Position numbers and translations under genes: made by a program | Part shown: piece by piece, positions 36,791-45,605 of the stretch | Position numbering within the stretch: the first letter of the stretch is position 1 | Layout of the letters: every line of letters begins with the position of its first letter | Notes under the pieces: generated by a model | What the model saw: the letters and a program-made list of their open reading frames with translations, nothing else | What the model was told of the DNA's origin: nothing | Database searches by the model: none | Source of the DNA: Mycobacterium sp. URHD0025 | GTDB lineage: Bacteria > Actinomycetota > Actinomycetes > Mycobacteriales > Mycobacteriaceae | Direction: 5' to 3' | Length of the DNA: 64,000 nucleotides | Assembly (NCBI RefSeq): GCF_000426065.1 | Contig: NZ_AUEQ01000006.1 | Location: forward strand, 248,001-312,000

Positions 36791-37501
36791 AGCGCTCGCG
36801 AGAACGCAGTCCCCGCAGTAGCCGCCACCCGGAATGCGGTAGTACAGACAGCAATTCCGGCGCATGAAGCGGCCATCGACGAACTCGGCCGCGCCGGACA
36901 GCGGACGCACCGCGAGCAGTGATGCGATCAACGCGCGGCCGCGCCGCTCATCGTGGGGCCTGGACATGGACAGCACCGTCACCGCGCCGTTGGCGGCCGA
37001 TGCGATGTTGCCCCACAGCACCTGTGGTGAAACGCCTGTCGCCGATCGCATGATCTCGCTGAGTGGACGCAGCACGTCACCGACGAGCGAATCGGTGATG
37101 AGTGAGGCGGCGTGTTCCGAGCTGTTGACCGCCACCCAGTCGAGGCGTGTCACGCCCAGCCTCGGCCGGTGTGATGAATCCCGTTGCCAGTACACAGAAT
37201 CCGCAACAAGCAGCGGGACGGCGTGCTGGCACACCGCGGCGCCGACTACCGGGGACAACAGCCGGGCCGCGATCGACAGGTGCACCGAGGATGCCGCCGC
37301 CTTGATCGATACCTCCGTTGGGTCGATGCCCATCGACGACGCGATCGCCGCCCGGGTCAGGTACGCGAAGTCGCGGATCGCCGCTGCGTCGCTCAGCAGC
37401 GAGCTGATGGGCATCCACGAGGCGTCAGCGGCGGCCGGCAGGACGAAGAACTCGCCAAGCTGTGCGAGAGAGCGGAACCCGGGAACATCCATCGTCGGCA
37501 C
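36782..37501 (-). CDS. FhuF-like [2Fe-2S] protein (ferric-siderophore reductase C-terminal type)
   Basis: A 239-residue protein. The C-terminus has the FhuF cluster motif RRNCCLYYRIPGGGYCGDC: two adjacent Cys, then ten residues, Cys-x2-Cys, which bind a [2Fe-2S] cluster in FhuF-type ferric reductases. The rest is an alpha-helical domain with weak similarity. No signal peptide is seen. A GTG at 37501 or an ATG at 37492 could start it. It is divergent from pduE with 127 bp between, and its stop lies inside the third 26-bp repeat. Iron or corrinoid reduction is inferred from the family and its neighbours. Confidence 0.75.
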   Translation of the reverse strand: MPTMDVPGFRSLAQLGEFFVLPAAADASWMPISSLLSDAAAIRDFAYLTRAAIASSMGIDPTEVSIKAAASSVHLSIAARLLSPVVGAAVCQHAVPLLVADSVYWQRDSSHRPRLGVTRLDWVAVNSSEHAASLITDSLVGDVLRPLSEIMRSATGVSPQVLWGNIASAANGAVTVLSMSRPHDERRGRALIASLLAVRPLSGAAEFVDGRFMRRNCCLYYRIPGGGYCGDCVLASAPG

Positions 37502-37551
37502 AGGCTATCCCCTGGTCACCGCGACACTCCGACGGAGCCACTGACCTGCGG

Positions 37552-37578
37552 CGCAACCCTCATGCAACGTGATGCAAC
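37552..37578 (+). promoter_or_regulatory. TGCAAC direct repeats before the diol dehydratase genes
   Basis: CGCAAC at 37552, TGCAAC at 37563 and TGCAAC at 37573, at about 10-bp spacing, in the 127-bp gap between the divergent FhuF-like and pduE genes and 50-77 bp from the pduE start. The same arrangement is found upstream of the aldehyde dehydrogenase gene (34642-34667). Confidence 0.45.
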
Positions 37579-37628
37579 GCACAATCGAGTAGACGCACTG
37601 GCCGAGTCACACCAGTTGGGAGCAATGC

Positions 37629-38057
37629 ATGACAGAACCCGTTCTCGATCCTTCGGTGGACTATCCGCTGAGCAGCAATCGCAAGGACCTCCTCTTCACG
37701 CCCAATGGCAGGCCGATCGACGCCATCACGATGGAGGCCGTGATGGCAGGTGACGTCGAGGCCTCGGATCTGCGCATCACTCCGCAGACCCTGCGGCTGC
37801 AGGCACAGATCGCCGAGAAGGTCGGCCGCAAGCAGCTCGGCGGCAATCTGCGGCGGGCCGCCGAGATGACCGCGATCAGTGACGAGCGGGTGCTGCAGAT
37901 CTACAACGCGCTGCGACCCAACGCGTCGACCAAGGCCGAGCTCGAATCGATCGCCGACGAACTCGACACACAGTACGGCGCAACGTTGCTGGCCGGGCTG
38001 GTGCGTGAGGCGGCCGACGTGTACGAGCGCCGCGACATCCTGGCCACCAGCGAATAG
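37629..38057 (+). CDS. pduE: B12-dependent diol/glycerol dehydratase, small subunit
   Basis: A 142-residue protein. It matches the small (gamma) subunit: VDYPLSSNRKDLLFTPNGRP, QAQIAEKVGRKQLGGNLRRAAE and a late YGATLLAGLVREAADVYERR. It is one of three subunits of adenosylcobalamin-dependent diol dehydratase, which makes propionaldehyde from 1,2-propanediol (or 3-hydroxypropionaldehyde from glycerol). The start at 37629 follows GGGAG. Here it is the first gene, then large and medium, whereas the usual order is large-medium-small. 9 bp separate it from the large subunit. Confidence 0.9.
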   Translation: MTEPVLDPSVDYPLSSNRKDLLFTPNGRPIDAITMEAVMAGDVEASDLRITPQTLRLQAQIAEKVGRKQLGGNLRRAAEMTAISDERVLQIYNALRPNASTKAELESIADELDTQYGATLLAGLVREAADVYERRDILATSE

Positions 38058-38066
38058 GAGACACCT

Positions 38067-39779
38067 GTGACGACAGCCAGAAATCTCGGCGCCGACGGTG
38101 GACGACAGTCCGAGCGGACGAAGGTACTCGAAGACCGCCCGGTCAACCTCGACGGCTTCGTGCAGGAGTGGCCCGAGGTCGGAATGGTCGCGCTGGACAG
38201 CGAATTCGACCCGTCACCCAGCGTGCGGGTCGTCGACGGGAAGATCGTCGAGATGGACGGCCGGGACCGCGCCGATTTCGACTTCATCGACCAGTTCATC
38301 GCCGATCACGCGATCGACGTCACCACCACCGAGCAGTCCATGGCGATCCCCGCCGCAGAGATCGCGGGCATGCTGGTCGATCCCCGCGTCACCCGCGACG
38401 AGGTGATCGCGGTGACCGGAGGGCTGACGCCGGCCAAGCTGCTGGAAGTCATGAAGACGATGAACATCGTCGAGATCATGATGGGCATGCAGAAGATGAG
38501 GGCCCGCCGCACCCCGGCGAACCAGGCTCACTGCACCAGCGCGCGCGACAATCCGCTTCAGGTCGCATGTGAGGCCGCCGAGGCATCGCTGCGCGGATTC
38601 TCGGAAGTGGAAACGACTTTGGGTGTGGTGCGCTACGCCCCGTTGGTCGCGATGGCGCTGCAGATCGGCAGCCAGGTCGGCACCGGCGGGCGGCTGACCC
38701 AGTGCGCGCTGGAGGAGGCCACCGAACTCGAGTTGGGTATGCGCGGCATCACCGCTTATGCCGAGACGATTTCGGTCTACGGCACCGAGTCGGTCTTCGT
38801 CGACGGCGATGACACCCCCTGGTCGAAGGCGTTCCTCGCGGCGGCCTATGCCTCCCGTGGCATCAAGATGCGGTTCACGTCCGGAACCGGTTCCGAGGTG
38901 CAGATGGGCAACGCCGAGGGCCGGTCGATGTTGTACCTGGAGATCCGCTGCATCCTGGTGGCCAAAGGAGCGGGCGTGCAGGGACTGCAGAACGGCTCGA
39001 TCTCATGTATCGGTGTGCCGGGTGCGGTGCCTGCCGGTATCCGCGCCGTGGCTGCCGAGAACCTCGTCGCCTCGGCGGTGGATCTGGAGTGCGCGTCGGG
39101 CAACGACCAGTCGTTCTCCCACTCGCCGATGCGGCGCACGGCCCGGCTGCTACCGCAGCTGATGCCGGGCACCGACTTCATCACTTCGGGTTATTCGGCA
39201 ACGCCCAACTACGACAACATGTTCGCCGGATCCAACGTGGACGCGGAGGATTTCGACGACTTCAACACGATTCAGCGTGACCTGCAGATCGACGGTGGGC
39301 TGCGCCATGTCAACGAGTCCGAGATTCTCGCGGCGCGTCATCGGGCGGGCAAGGCACTGCAGGCGGTCTTCCGTTACCTGGACCTACCGTCGATCTCGGA
39401 CGCCGAGATCGATGCCGCCGTCTATGCCCACGGCAGCCGCGAACTCATCCCGCGCGACGTGCTGGAAGACCTCAAGGGTGCCCAGCAGGTGATGGACCGC
39501 AATGTGACCGGCCTGGACCTGGTGAAGGCACTCGAGTCGACGGGATTCACCGATGTCGCCGAGAATCTGCTGACTGTTCTGCGGCAGAGGGTTTCGGGTG
39601 ATCTGCTGCAGACCTCGGCGATCATGACGCGCGACCTGCAGCCGTTGTCGGCGGTCAATGACCGCAACGATTACGCGGGTCCCGGTACCGGATACCGGCC
39701 TTCGGGTGCCCGGTGGGAGGAGATGAAACGGTTGCGTCATGTCACGAGCGCCGAGAACCCGGAACTGGAGGTGCAGTGA
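38067..39779 (+). CDS. pduC: B12-dependent diol/glycerol dehydratase, large subunit
   Basis: A 570-residue TIM-barrel subunit that carries the substrate site and the upper cobalamin face. Recognisable blocks: FDFIDQFIADHAI, RRTPANQAHCTSARDNP, AETISVYGTESVFVDGDDTP, GSEVQMGNAEGRSMLYLEIR and the barrel-end CIGVPGAVPAGIRAVAAENL. The length is close to the family's 554, with a slightly longer N-terminus. GTG-start at 38067 with a GGAG site. Whether 1,2-propanediol or glycerol is the preferred substrate cannot be told from the sequence. Confidence 0.94.
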   Translation: MTTARNLGADGGRQSERTKVLEDRPVNLDGFVQEWPEVGMVALDSEFDPSPSVRVVDGKIVEMDGRDRADFDFIDQFIADHAIDVTTTEQSMAIPAAEIAGMLVDPRVTRDEVIAVTGGLTPAKLLEVMKTMNIVEIMMGMQKMRARRTPANQAHCTSARDNPLQVACEAAEASLRGFSEVETTLGVVRYAPLVAMALQIGSQVGTGGRLTQCALEEATELELGMRGITAYAETISVYGTESVFVDGDDTPWSKAFLAAAYASRGIKMRFTSGTGSEVQMGNAEGRSMLYLEIRCILVAKGAGVQGLQNGSISCIGVPGAVPAGIRAVAAENLVASAVDLECASGNDQSFSHSPMRRTARLLPQLMPGTDFITSGYSATPNYDNMFAGSNVDAEDFDDFNTIQRDLQIDGGLRHVNESEILAARHRAGKALQAVFRYLDLPSISDAEIDAAVYAHGSRELIPRDVLEDLKGAQQVMDRNVTGLDLVKALESTGFTDVAENLLTVLRQRVSGDLLQTSAIMTRDLQPLSAVNDRNDYAGPGTGYRPSGARWEEMKRLRHVTSAENPELEVQ

Positions 39780-39780
39780 G

Positions 39781-40371
39781 ATGGCCCAACGCACATTGAC
39801 TTTCACCGGCGATTCGGCGGCCGAACCGGGCACGCGATCCGATGAGGTGGTGCTGGCGATCTCGCCGGCATTCGCCGATTTCTTCAGCCAGACCATCGTC
39901 GGGCTGTCGCACGCCGACGTGATCCGGGAGATCCTGGCCGGGATCGAGGAGCAGGAGGTTACGGCGCGGTGCATCCGGATTCGGCACAGCAGTGACCTGG
40001 CGGTGGTGGCGCACACCGGGGCCAAACTCTCCGGATCGGGGATCGGCATCGGGATCCTGTCGCGCGGCACCGCGATGATCCATCAGCGCAATCTGCCCCG
40101 GTTGTCCAGCCTGGAGCTGTTCCCGCAGAGCCCGTTGATGACCTTGGAGACCTACCGCAGCATCGGTTCCAACGCCGCGCAGTACGCGAAAGGCGAGTCG
40201 CCCGAGCCGGTTCCGACACTCAACGATCAGATGGCCCGGCCGCGGTGGCAGGCGAAGGCCGCGTTGCTGCATCTGAAGGAGACCGAGCAGATCCGCAAGA
40301 ACTCCCGTCCCGTCGAGGTGGTACCGGACTTCGGACAGATCGCCACGGTTCCCGGGGCGCTGGGAACCTGA
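39781..40371 (+). CDS. pduD: B12-dependent diol/glycerol dehydratase, medium subunit
   Basis: A 196-residue medium (beta) subunit: DEVVLAISPAFADFFSQTIVG, IEEQEVTARCIRIRHSSDLA, GSGIGIGILSRGTAMIHQRN and the ELFPQSPLMTLETYRSIG block. It helps bind cobalamin. There is no extended N-terminal shell-targeting peptide of the type found on PduD in microcompartment operons, which agrees with the absence of shell genes here. The stop overlaps the reactivase start as TGATG. Confidence 0.92.
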   Translation: MAQRTLTFTGDSAAEPGTRSDEVVLAISPAFADFFSQTIVGLSHADVIREILAGIEEQEVTARCIRIRHSSDLAVVAHTGAKLSGSGIGIGILSRGTAMIHQRNLPRLSSLELFPQSPLMTLETYRSIGSNAAQYAKGESPEPVPTLNDQMARPRWQAKAALLHLKETEQIRKNSRPVEVVPDFGQIATVPGALGT

Positions 40372-42236
40372 TGGCACGGACCGTTGTCGGTGTCGACATC
40401 GGTAACTCGACGACCGAGGCCAGCGCCGCGACGATCGAACCGGACGGAACAGTGCGGTTCATCGGTGCGGCGCTGACCTCGACCACTGGAATCAAGGGCA
40501 CCACAGATAATGTCGACGGCGTCGCCGAGGCGGTGGCCCGGGCATTCGATGCCGCCGGAATGCGACTCGCGCAGCTGGATGTCGTGCTCCTCAATGAGGC
40601 CACGCCGGTGATCAGTGGCCTGGCGATGGAAACCATCACCGAAACCATCATCACCGAGTCGACCATGATCGGCCATGATCCGCGCACCCCGGGTGGTCGC
40701 GGTCTCGGCGTCGGAGTGACCGTGGCGTTCGAGGAGCTGTCCAAGACCCCGTGCGGTCCAGACATCATCGTGATCGTCCCGAAGGGCGTGGATTTCGAGG
40801 TGGCCGCACACGCGATCAATGCCGCGTGTGAGCGCGGGGTGAAGGTGACCGGCGCGATCCTGGGCAACGACGATGCAGTGCTGGTGGTGAACCGGCTGGC
40901 CACCGCCATTCCGGTCATCGACGAGGTGTCGCGCATCGAAGCGGTGCCGGTGGGCATGCTCGCGGCCGTCGAGGTCGCCGGCCCCGGCCAGTCGATCCGC
41001 ACCCTGTCCAACGCCTACGGGCTGGCGACGATCTTCGCTCTCGATGCCGCCGCCACCAAGGTGGTTTCCCCGGTGGCCCGGGCGCTGACCGGCAACCGGT
41101 CTGCCGTCGTCGTCCGCACCCCGGCAGGGGATGTCGCCGACCGCACCATCCCCGCCGGTTCCCTTGCCCTGACCGGTGACCGGAAGCGGGTCGCGGTGGA
41201 CGTGTCCCGCGGTGCCGCCGAAATAATGGCCGCCGTCGAGAGGGTCAGCCCACTGGTTGACGTCTCCGGTGAGGCCGGCACCAATACCGGAGGAATGATT
41301 GCCAACGTACGACAGAGTATGGCCGATCTGTCCGGACACGCACTCGCCGATGTCCGGATCCAGGACCTGCTCGCCGTAGACACCTTTGTGCCCCAGGAGG
41401 TTCGGGGCGGTGTCGCCGGGGAGGTGGCACTGGAGAACGCGGTCGCCCTGGCGGCGATGGTGCGTACCAGGGAAAGCGGCATGCGGGCAGTCGCCGACGC
41501 GGTGCAACGCCGGCTGCGCGCGGCGGGGGCGGACCACGTCGACGTGATCGTCGGCGGAGTCGAGGCCGAGATGGCCGTATTGGGAGCCCTCACCACGCCC
41601 GGTACCGACAAGCCGCTGGTGGTCCTCGATCTCGGCGGCGGATCCACCGATGCGGCCACGATCGAGGCCGACGGAACCATCGAAGCAGTGCACCTGGCCG
41701 GTGCCGGTGATCTGGTCACCAGGCTCATCGACGCAGAGTTGGGGCTGGGCAATGTGGAGCTGGCAGAGGAGATCAAGCGGTTTCCGCTGGGAAAGGCCGA
41801 GAGCTTCTTTCACGTACGACTCGAGAACGGAACGGTGCAGTTCTTCGAGAAGCCGTTACCGACAACGGCTTTCGCCAGGGTTGTCACGCTCGGTGAGTGC
41901 GCCATGAACCCGATCCCGACCCGGCATTCGCTGGACCGGATCCGGATGGTCCGCCGGGCCGCCAAGGAGCGGGTCTTCGTCGTCAACGCACTGCGGGCGC
42001 TGAGGACCATTGCCCCCGGCGGGGATTTGCGCCAGATCGGTTTCGTGGTGCTGCTCGGCGGCTGTGCCCTGGATTTCGAGATTCCCGAGCTGATCGCCGA
42101 CGCGCTGGCTCCCTACGGAATCGTCTGCGGCACAGGCAACGTACGCGGCACTGACGGGCCGCGTAACGCGGTGGCCACCGGTCTGGTGGCGTCTCATGCG
42201 GCAACCCGGCGGTCGGGAGCTTCCGTTGGGGCGTGA
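40371..42236 (+). CDS. pduG: Diol dehydratase reactivating factor, large subunit
   Basis: A 621-residue actin/Hsp70-like ATPase. It starts MARTVVGVDIGNSTTEASAAT (phosphate-1 loop), with VVLDLGGGSTDAATI as second phosphate loop and VLLGGCALDFEIPELI near the end. It exchanges damaged cobalamin out of inactivated diol dehydratase at the cost of ATP. The family size is about 610. It follows the medium subunit with a 1-bp TGATG overlap and precedes the small reactivase gene with a 41-bp overlap. Confidence 0.93.
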   Translation: MARTVVGVDIGNSTTEASAATIEPDGTVRFIGAALTSTTGIKGTTDNVDGVAEAVARAFDAAGMRLAQLDVVLLNEATPVISGLAMETITETIITESTMIGHDPRTPGGRGLGVGVTVAFEELSKTPCGPDIIVIVPKGVDFEVAAHAINAACERGVKVTGAILGNDDAVLVVNRLATAIPVIDEVSRIEAVPVGMLAAVEVAGPGQSIRTLSNAYGLATIFALDAAATKVVSPVARALTGNRSAVVVRTPAGDVADRTIPAGSLALTGDRKRVAVDVSRGAAEIMAAVERVSPLVDVSGEAGTNTGGMIANVRQSMADLSGHALADVRIQDLLAVDTFVPQEVRGGVAGEVALENAVALAAMVRTRESGMRAVADAVQRRLRAAGADHVDVIVGGVEAEMAVLGALTTPGTDKPLVVLDLGGGSTDAATIEADGTIEAVHLAGAGDLVTRLIDAELGLGNVELAEEIKRFPLGKAESFFHVRLENGTVQFFEKPLPTTAFARVVTLGECAMNPIPTRHSLDRIRMVRRAAKERVFVVNALRALRTIAPGGDLRQIGFVVLLGGCALDFEIPELIADALAPYGIVCGTGNVRGTDGPRNAVATGLVASHAATRRSGASVGA

Positions 42237-42624
42237 CGGTGGACAACCCGAACCGCCGGTGATCGTGGTCCTCAGCGCCGGCGGACCGCTGGAGCGCGAG
42301 GTGGCCGCGGGCATCGAAGAGGAAGGTGTTCCGTACGCGGTCCACGCCGCGCACGGCGCCGAAAGTATGCCACGTGCAACCGATCTGGCGATCGAGGCCG
42401 CGCGGCGGTCAACACTGCAGGTTGGGGTTGGGGTAGGGGAGTCCGGGGATGTCTGCGTGCACCACGCCAAGCTCGCCGGAACGCTGGCGGATCTGACGTC
42501 GGACAGTGCCGGTCGCGCAACAGCACGGGCGTTGGGCCACAACGCAGCGCGCATCGTCGTCGGCCTCCCGCTGAAACAGGTTGGAACCCAGCGACCGCAT
42601 ACTCCAATACCGCGTTTGGGGTAG
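42196..42624 (+). CDS. pduH: Diol dehydratase reactivating factor, small subunit
   Basis: A 142-residue protein of the DdrB/PduH type: PPVIVVLSAGGPLEREVAAG, IEEEGVPYAV, and VGVGVGESGDVCVHHAKL are the family blocks. It pairs with the large reactivase subunit. The start at 42196 overlaps the large subunit by 41 bp; a TTG at 42226 with a GGGAG site upstream is a shorter alternative that would better fit the family's N-terminus. It is the last gene of the dehydratase run. Confidence 0.85.
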   Translation: MRQPGGRELPLGRDGGQPEPPVIVVLSAGGPLEREVAAGIEEEGVPYAVHAAHGAESMPRATDLAIEAARRSTLQVGVGVGESGDVCVHHAKLAGTLADLTSDSAGRATARALGHNAARIVVGLPLKQVGTQRPHTPIPRLG

Positions 42625-42656
42625 ACAGGGCGGCCATCTCCGGAGATACTTCTCCG

Positions 42657-42680
42657 TAAAGGTTGAGAAACAGACCTTTA
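42657..42680. promoter_or_regulatory. Inverted repeat before the ethanolamine permease gene
   Basis: TAAAGGT (42657-42663) and ACCTTTA (42674-42680), 10-nt loop, in the 156-bp gap between the reactivase and permease genes. It could be an operator for the eat-eutB-eutC unit or a weak terminator; no cobalamin riboswitch B12 box was found in the gap. Confidence 0.35.
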
Positions 42681-42780
42681 GGTGGGCTAGCTGAAATAGC
42701 CGCCGCATGTCGGGTCAACCCGTGGCCGGCCAGATGTGCCACTGCCGAATGTAAAAGCATTGCCGATAAAGGAGTTTGAC

Positions 42781-44193
42781 ATGGCGGGTGTGGAAGAGCA
42801 CCTGGAGAGCGCTGATTATCTGCAGAAGCGTCAGCTCAAATCCGGAAGTGCCGGGTGGTTACTCCTGGCCGGTTTGGGTGTCAGCTATGTGGTGTCCGGC
42901 GACTACTCCGGGTGGAATTTCGGCCTGGCGCAAGGTGGCTTCGGTGGCCTGGCGATCGCGGCGGTGATCATCGCCGGCATGTACCTGGCCCTCGTGCTGG
43001 GTATGGCCGAGCTGTCCTCGGCACTGCCCGCCGCCGGCGGCGGGTATACCTTCGCCCGCCGCGCGCTCGGCCCGTGGGGTGGATTCGCCACCGGCACAGC
43101 GATTCTCATCGAGTACTCGATCGCCCCGGCGGCCATCGCCACCTTCATCGGGGCCTACGTGGAATCGCTGGGATTGTTCGGGATCACCAACGGCTGGTGG
43201 GTCTATCTCGCCGCCTATGCATTGTTCATCGGCATCCACCTGTCCGGCGTCGGTGAGGCGCTCAAGGTCATGTTCGTCATCACGGCCATCGCGCTGCTGG
43301 GCCTGCTGGTCTTCGCGATCGCCGCGGTCGGGCATTTCGACCTGTCCAACCTGACCAACATCGCGGTCGACGGCGGCGCGGCCGGTGCATCGGCTCTGCT
43401 GCCGCACGGCTACCTGGGGATCTGGGCCGCGATCCCGTTCGCCATCTGGTTCTTCCTCGCGATCGAGGGCGTGCCGCTGGCCGCTGAGGAAACCGCCAAC
43501 CCGGAACGCAACGTCCCACGCGGCATCATCGCCGGGATGGGCGTCCTGCTGGTCACCTGTGCGACAGTCCTGATCCTGACCACTGGTGCCGGGGGCGCCG
43601 ACGAGATGTCGGCCTCGGGCAATCCGCTGGTCGAGGCGCTGGGGCAGGGCACCGCGGCCAAGCTGGTCAATTACATCGGCCTGGCCGGCCTGATCGCGAG
43701 CTTCTTCTCGATCATCTACGCGTACTCGCGGCAGCTGTTCGCCCTGTCCCGTGCGGGCTACCTGCCCACCAGGCTCTCGGTGACCAACTCGCGCAAGGCG
43801 CCGACGCTGGCGCTGATCATCCCGGGCATCATCGGCTTCCTGCTGTCGCTGACCGGTAAGGGCGATCTGCTGTTGAACATGGCGGTCTTCGGTGCCGCGC
43901 TGAGCTACGTGCTGATGATGACGAGCCACATCGTGCTCCGCGTCCGCGAGCCCGAGATGCCGCGGCCGTACCGGACCCCGGGCGGCGCGATCACCACCGG
44001 AATCGCGCTCGTCATAGCGGTTTTCGCGGTCATCGCGACCTTCCTGGTCAACCCCGTCGCGGCCGGCCTGTGTCTGGCTGTGTTCGCCGTGTTCATGCTC
44101 TACTTCGCGGTCTACAGCCGTCACCGCCTGGTGGCCAACTCGCCCGATGAAGAGTTCGCGATGCTGGCGGCAGCCGAGGACGCCCTGAAATGA
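42781..44193 (+). CDS. eat: Ethanolamine permease (APC family)
   Basis: A 470-residue protein with about twelve transmembrane helices of the APC superfamily. The start MAGVEEHLESADYLQKRQL, the helix-1 motif GLGVSYVVSGDYSGWNFGLA and GGGYTFARRALGPWGGF match the bacterial ethanolamine permease family. It follows AAAGGAG. Its stop overlaps the eutB start as ATGA, so permease and ammonia-lyase are translated together. Confidence 0.93.
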   Translation: MAGVEEHLESADYLQKRQLKSGSAGWLLLAGLGVSYVVSGDYSGWNFGLAQGGFGGLAIAAVIIAGMYLALVLGMAELSSALPAAGGGYTFARRALGPWGGFATGTAILIEYSIAPAAIATFIGAYVESLGLFGITNGWWVYLAAYALFIGIHLSGVGEALKVMFVITAIALLGLLVFAIAAVGHFDLSNLTNIAVDGGAAGASALLPHGYLGIWAAIPFAIWFFLAIEGVPLAAEETANPERNVPRGIIAGMGVLLVTCATVLILTTGAGGADEMSASGNPLVEALGQGTAAKLVNYIGLAGLIASFFSIIYAYSRQLFALSRAGYLPTRLSVTNSRKAPTLALIIPGIIGFLLSLTGKGDLLLNMAVFGAALSYVLMMTSHIVLRVREPEMPRPYRTPGGAITTGIALVIAVFAVIATFLVNPVAAGLCLAVFAVFMLYFAVYSRHRLVANSPDEEFAMLAAAEDALK

Positions 44194-45605
44194 AGTACCA
44201 CCAGCAGGTTTCGGGGGTGACCTACAGCTTCGACGGTCTGGTCGAGGTGATGGCCAAGGCCACCCCGCTGCGGTCTGGCGATCAACTCGCCGGCTGCGCG
44301 GCCGAGCACGACGGTGAACGGGCTGCGGCCGCCTGGGTGCTCGCGGACCTGCCGTTGGACATCTTCCTCAACCAGGAACTGGTGCCGTACGAGACCGACG
44401 AGGTCACCCGGCTGATCATGGACAGCCATGACCGTCAAGCCTTTTCGGAGATCTCGCACCTGACCGTCGGCGGCCTGCGGGACTGGCTGATGGACACCTC
44501 GGCACACGATCACAGCGCCGAGCGGCTGGCCGCCGTCGCTCCCGGGCTGACGCCGGAAATGGTCGCGGCGGTCAGCAAGATCATGCGCAACCAGGATCTG
44601 ATCGCGGTGTCGGCGGCCGCCGAGGTGACCGCGGCGTTCCGCACCACCGTCGGTGCCCGCGGCACGTTGGCCACCCGGTTACAGCCCAACCATCCGACCG
44701 ACGATCCGCGCGGCATCGCCGCGGCGGTGCTCGACGGGCTACTGCTCGGCTGCGGTGACGCGGTGATCGGGATCAACCCGGCCACCGACTCGCCGCAGGC
44801 CACCGCGGACCTGCTCTATCTACTCGATTCGATCCGCACGCGCTACGACATCCCCGTCCAGTCCTGCGTGTTGTCCCATGTCACCACGACGATCGGGTTG
44901 GTGGAGGCCGGGGCGCCGGTGGACTTGATGTTCCAGTCCGTGGCGGGCACCGAGGGGGCCAACTCCGCATTCGGGGTGAATCTGCAATTGCTGCGCGAGG
45001 GCAACGAAGCGGCGCGCAGCCTGGGCCGCGGCACCGTCGGCAACAACGTCATGTACCTGGAGACGGGCCAGGGCTCGGTGCTCAGTTCCGGCACCCACCT
45101 GGGTGTCGGCGGCAAACCCGTGGATCAGCAGACCCTGGAGACCCGCGCCTACGCGGTGGCCCGCGATCTCGAACCACTGCTGGTGAACACGGTCGTCGGG
45201 TTCATCGGGCCGGAATACCTCTACGACGGCAAGCAGATCATCCGGGCCGGACTCGAAGACCACTTCTGCGGCAAATTGCTCGGCCTGCCGATGGGTGTCG
45301 ATGTCTGCTACACCAACCACGCCGAGGCCGACCAGAACGACATGGACACCTTGCTGACGTTGTTGGCCGCGGCAGGAGTGGCATTCGTCATCACCGTCCC
45401 GGGCGCCGACGACGTGATGCTCGGCTACCAGAGCCTGTCGTTCCACGACGTGCTGACCACCCGGCGCACTCTGGGCCTGCGGCCTGCCGCCGAGTTCGAG
45501 GCGTGGCTGCGCAGCGTCGGCATGGTGGACGACTCGGGCAAGCTGACCCCGTTCGACCTGGAGCGTTCGGTGCTGCGGTCGCTGACTTCGGCGGAGCCGT
45601 CATGA
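44190..45605 (+). CDS. eutB: Ethanolamine ammonia-lyase, large subunit
   Basis: A 471-residue TIM-barrel subunit of adenosylcobalamin-dependent ethanolamine ammonia-lyase, which turns ethanolamine into acetaldehyde and ammonia. Conserved blocks: MRNQDLIAVSAAAEVTAAFR, TRLQPNHPTDDPRGIAAAV, GDAVIGINPATDSP, DLMFQSVAGTEGANSAFGV and GADDVMLGYQSLSFHD. It overlaps both neighbours by 4 bp (ATGA). No ethanolamine microcompartment genes are in the window. Confidence 0.96.
   Translation: MKYHQQVSGVTYSFDGLVEVMAKATPLRSGDQLAGCAAEHDGERAAAAWVLADLPLDIFLNQELVPYETDEVTRLIMDSHDRQAFSEISHLTVGGLRDWLMDTSAHDHSAERLAAVAPGLTPEMVAAVSKIMRNQDLIAVSAAAEVTAAFRTTVGARGTLATRLQPNHPTDDPRGIAAAVLDGLLLGCGDAVIGINPATDSPQATADLLYLLDSIRTRYDIPVQSCVLSHVTTTIGLVEAGAPVDLMFQSVAGTEGANSAFGVNLQLLREGNEAARSLGRGTVGNNVMYLETGQGSVLSSGTHLGVGGKPVDQQTLETRAYAVARDLEPLLVNTVVGFIGPEYLYDGKQIIRAGLEDHFCGKLLGLPMGVDVCYTNHAEADQNDMDTLLTLLAAAGVAFVITVPGADDVMLGYQSLSFHDVLTTRRTLGLRPAAEFEAWLRSVGMVDDSGKLTPFDLERSVLRSLTSAEPS

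Noticed and set aside
42625..42780. Possible cobalamin riboswitch before the ethanolamine genes or before pduE
   Set aside because: Both gaps contain GCCACTG, as in B12 riboswitches, but no B12 box (GGAGACCTGCC-type) or complete core was found and the gaps (156 and 127 bp) are short.
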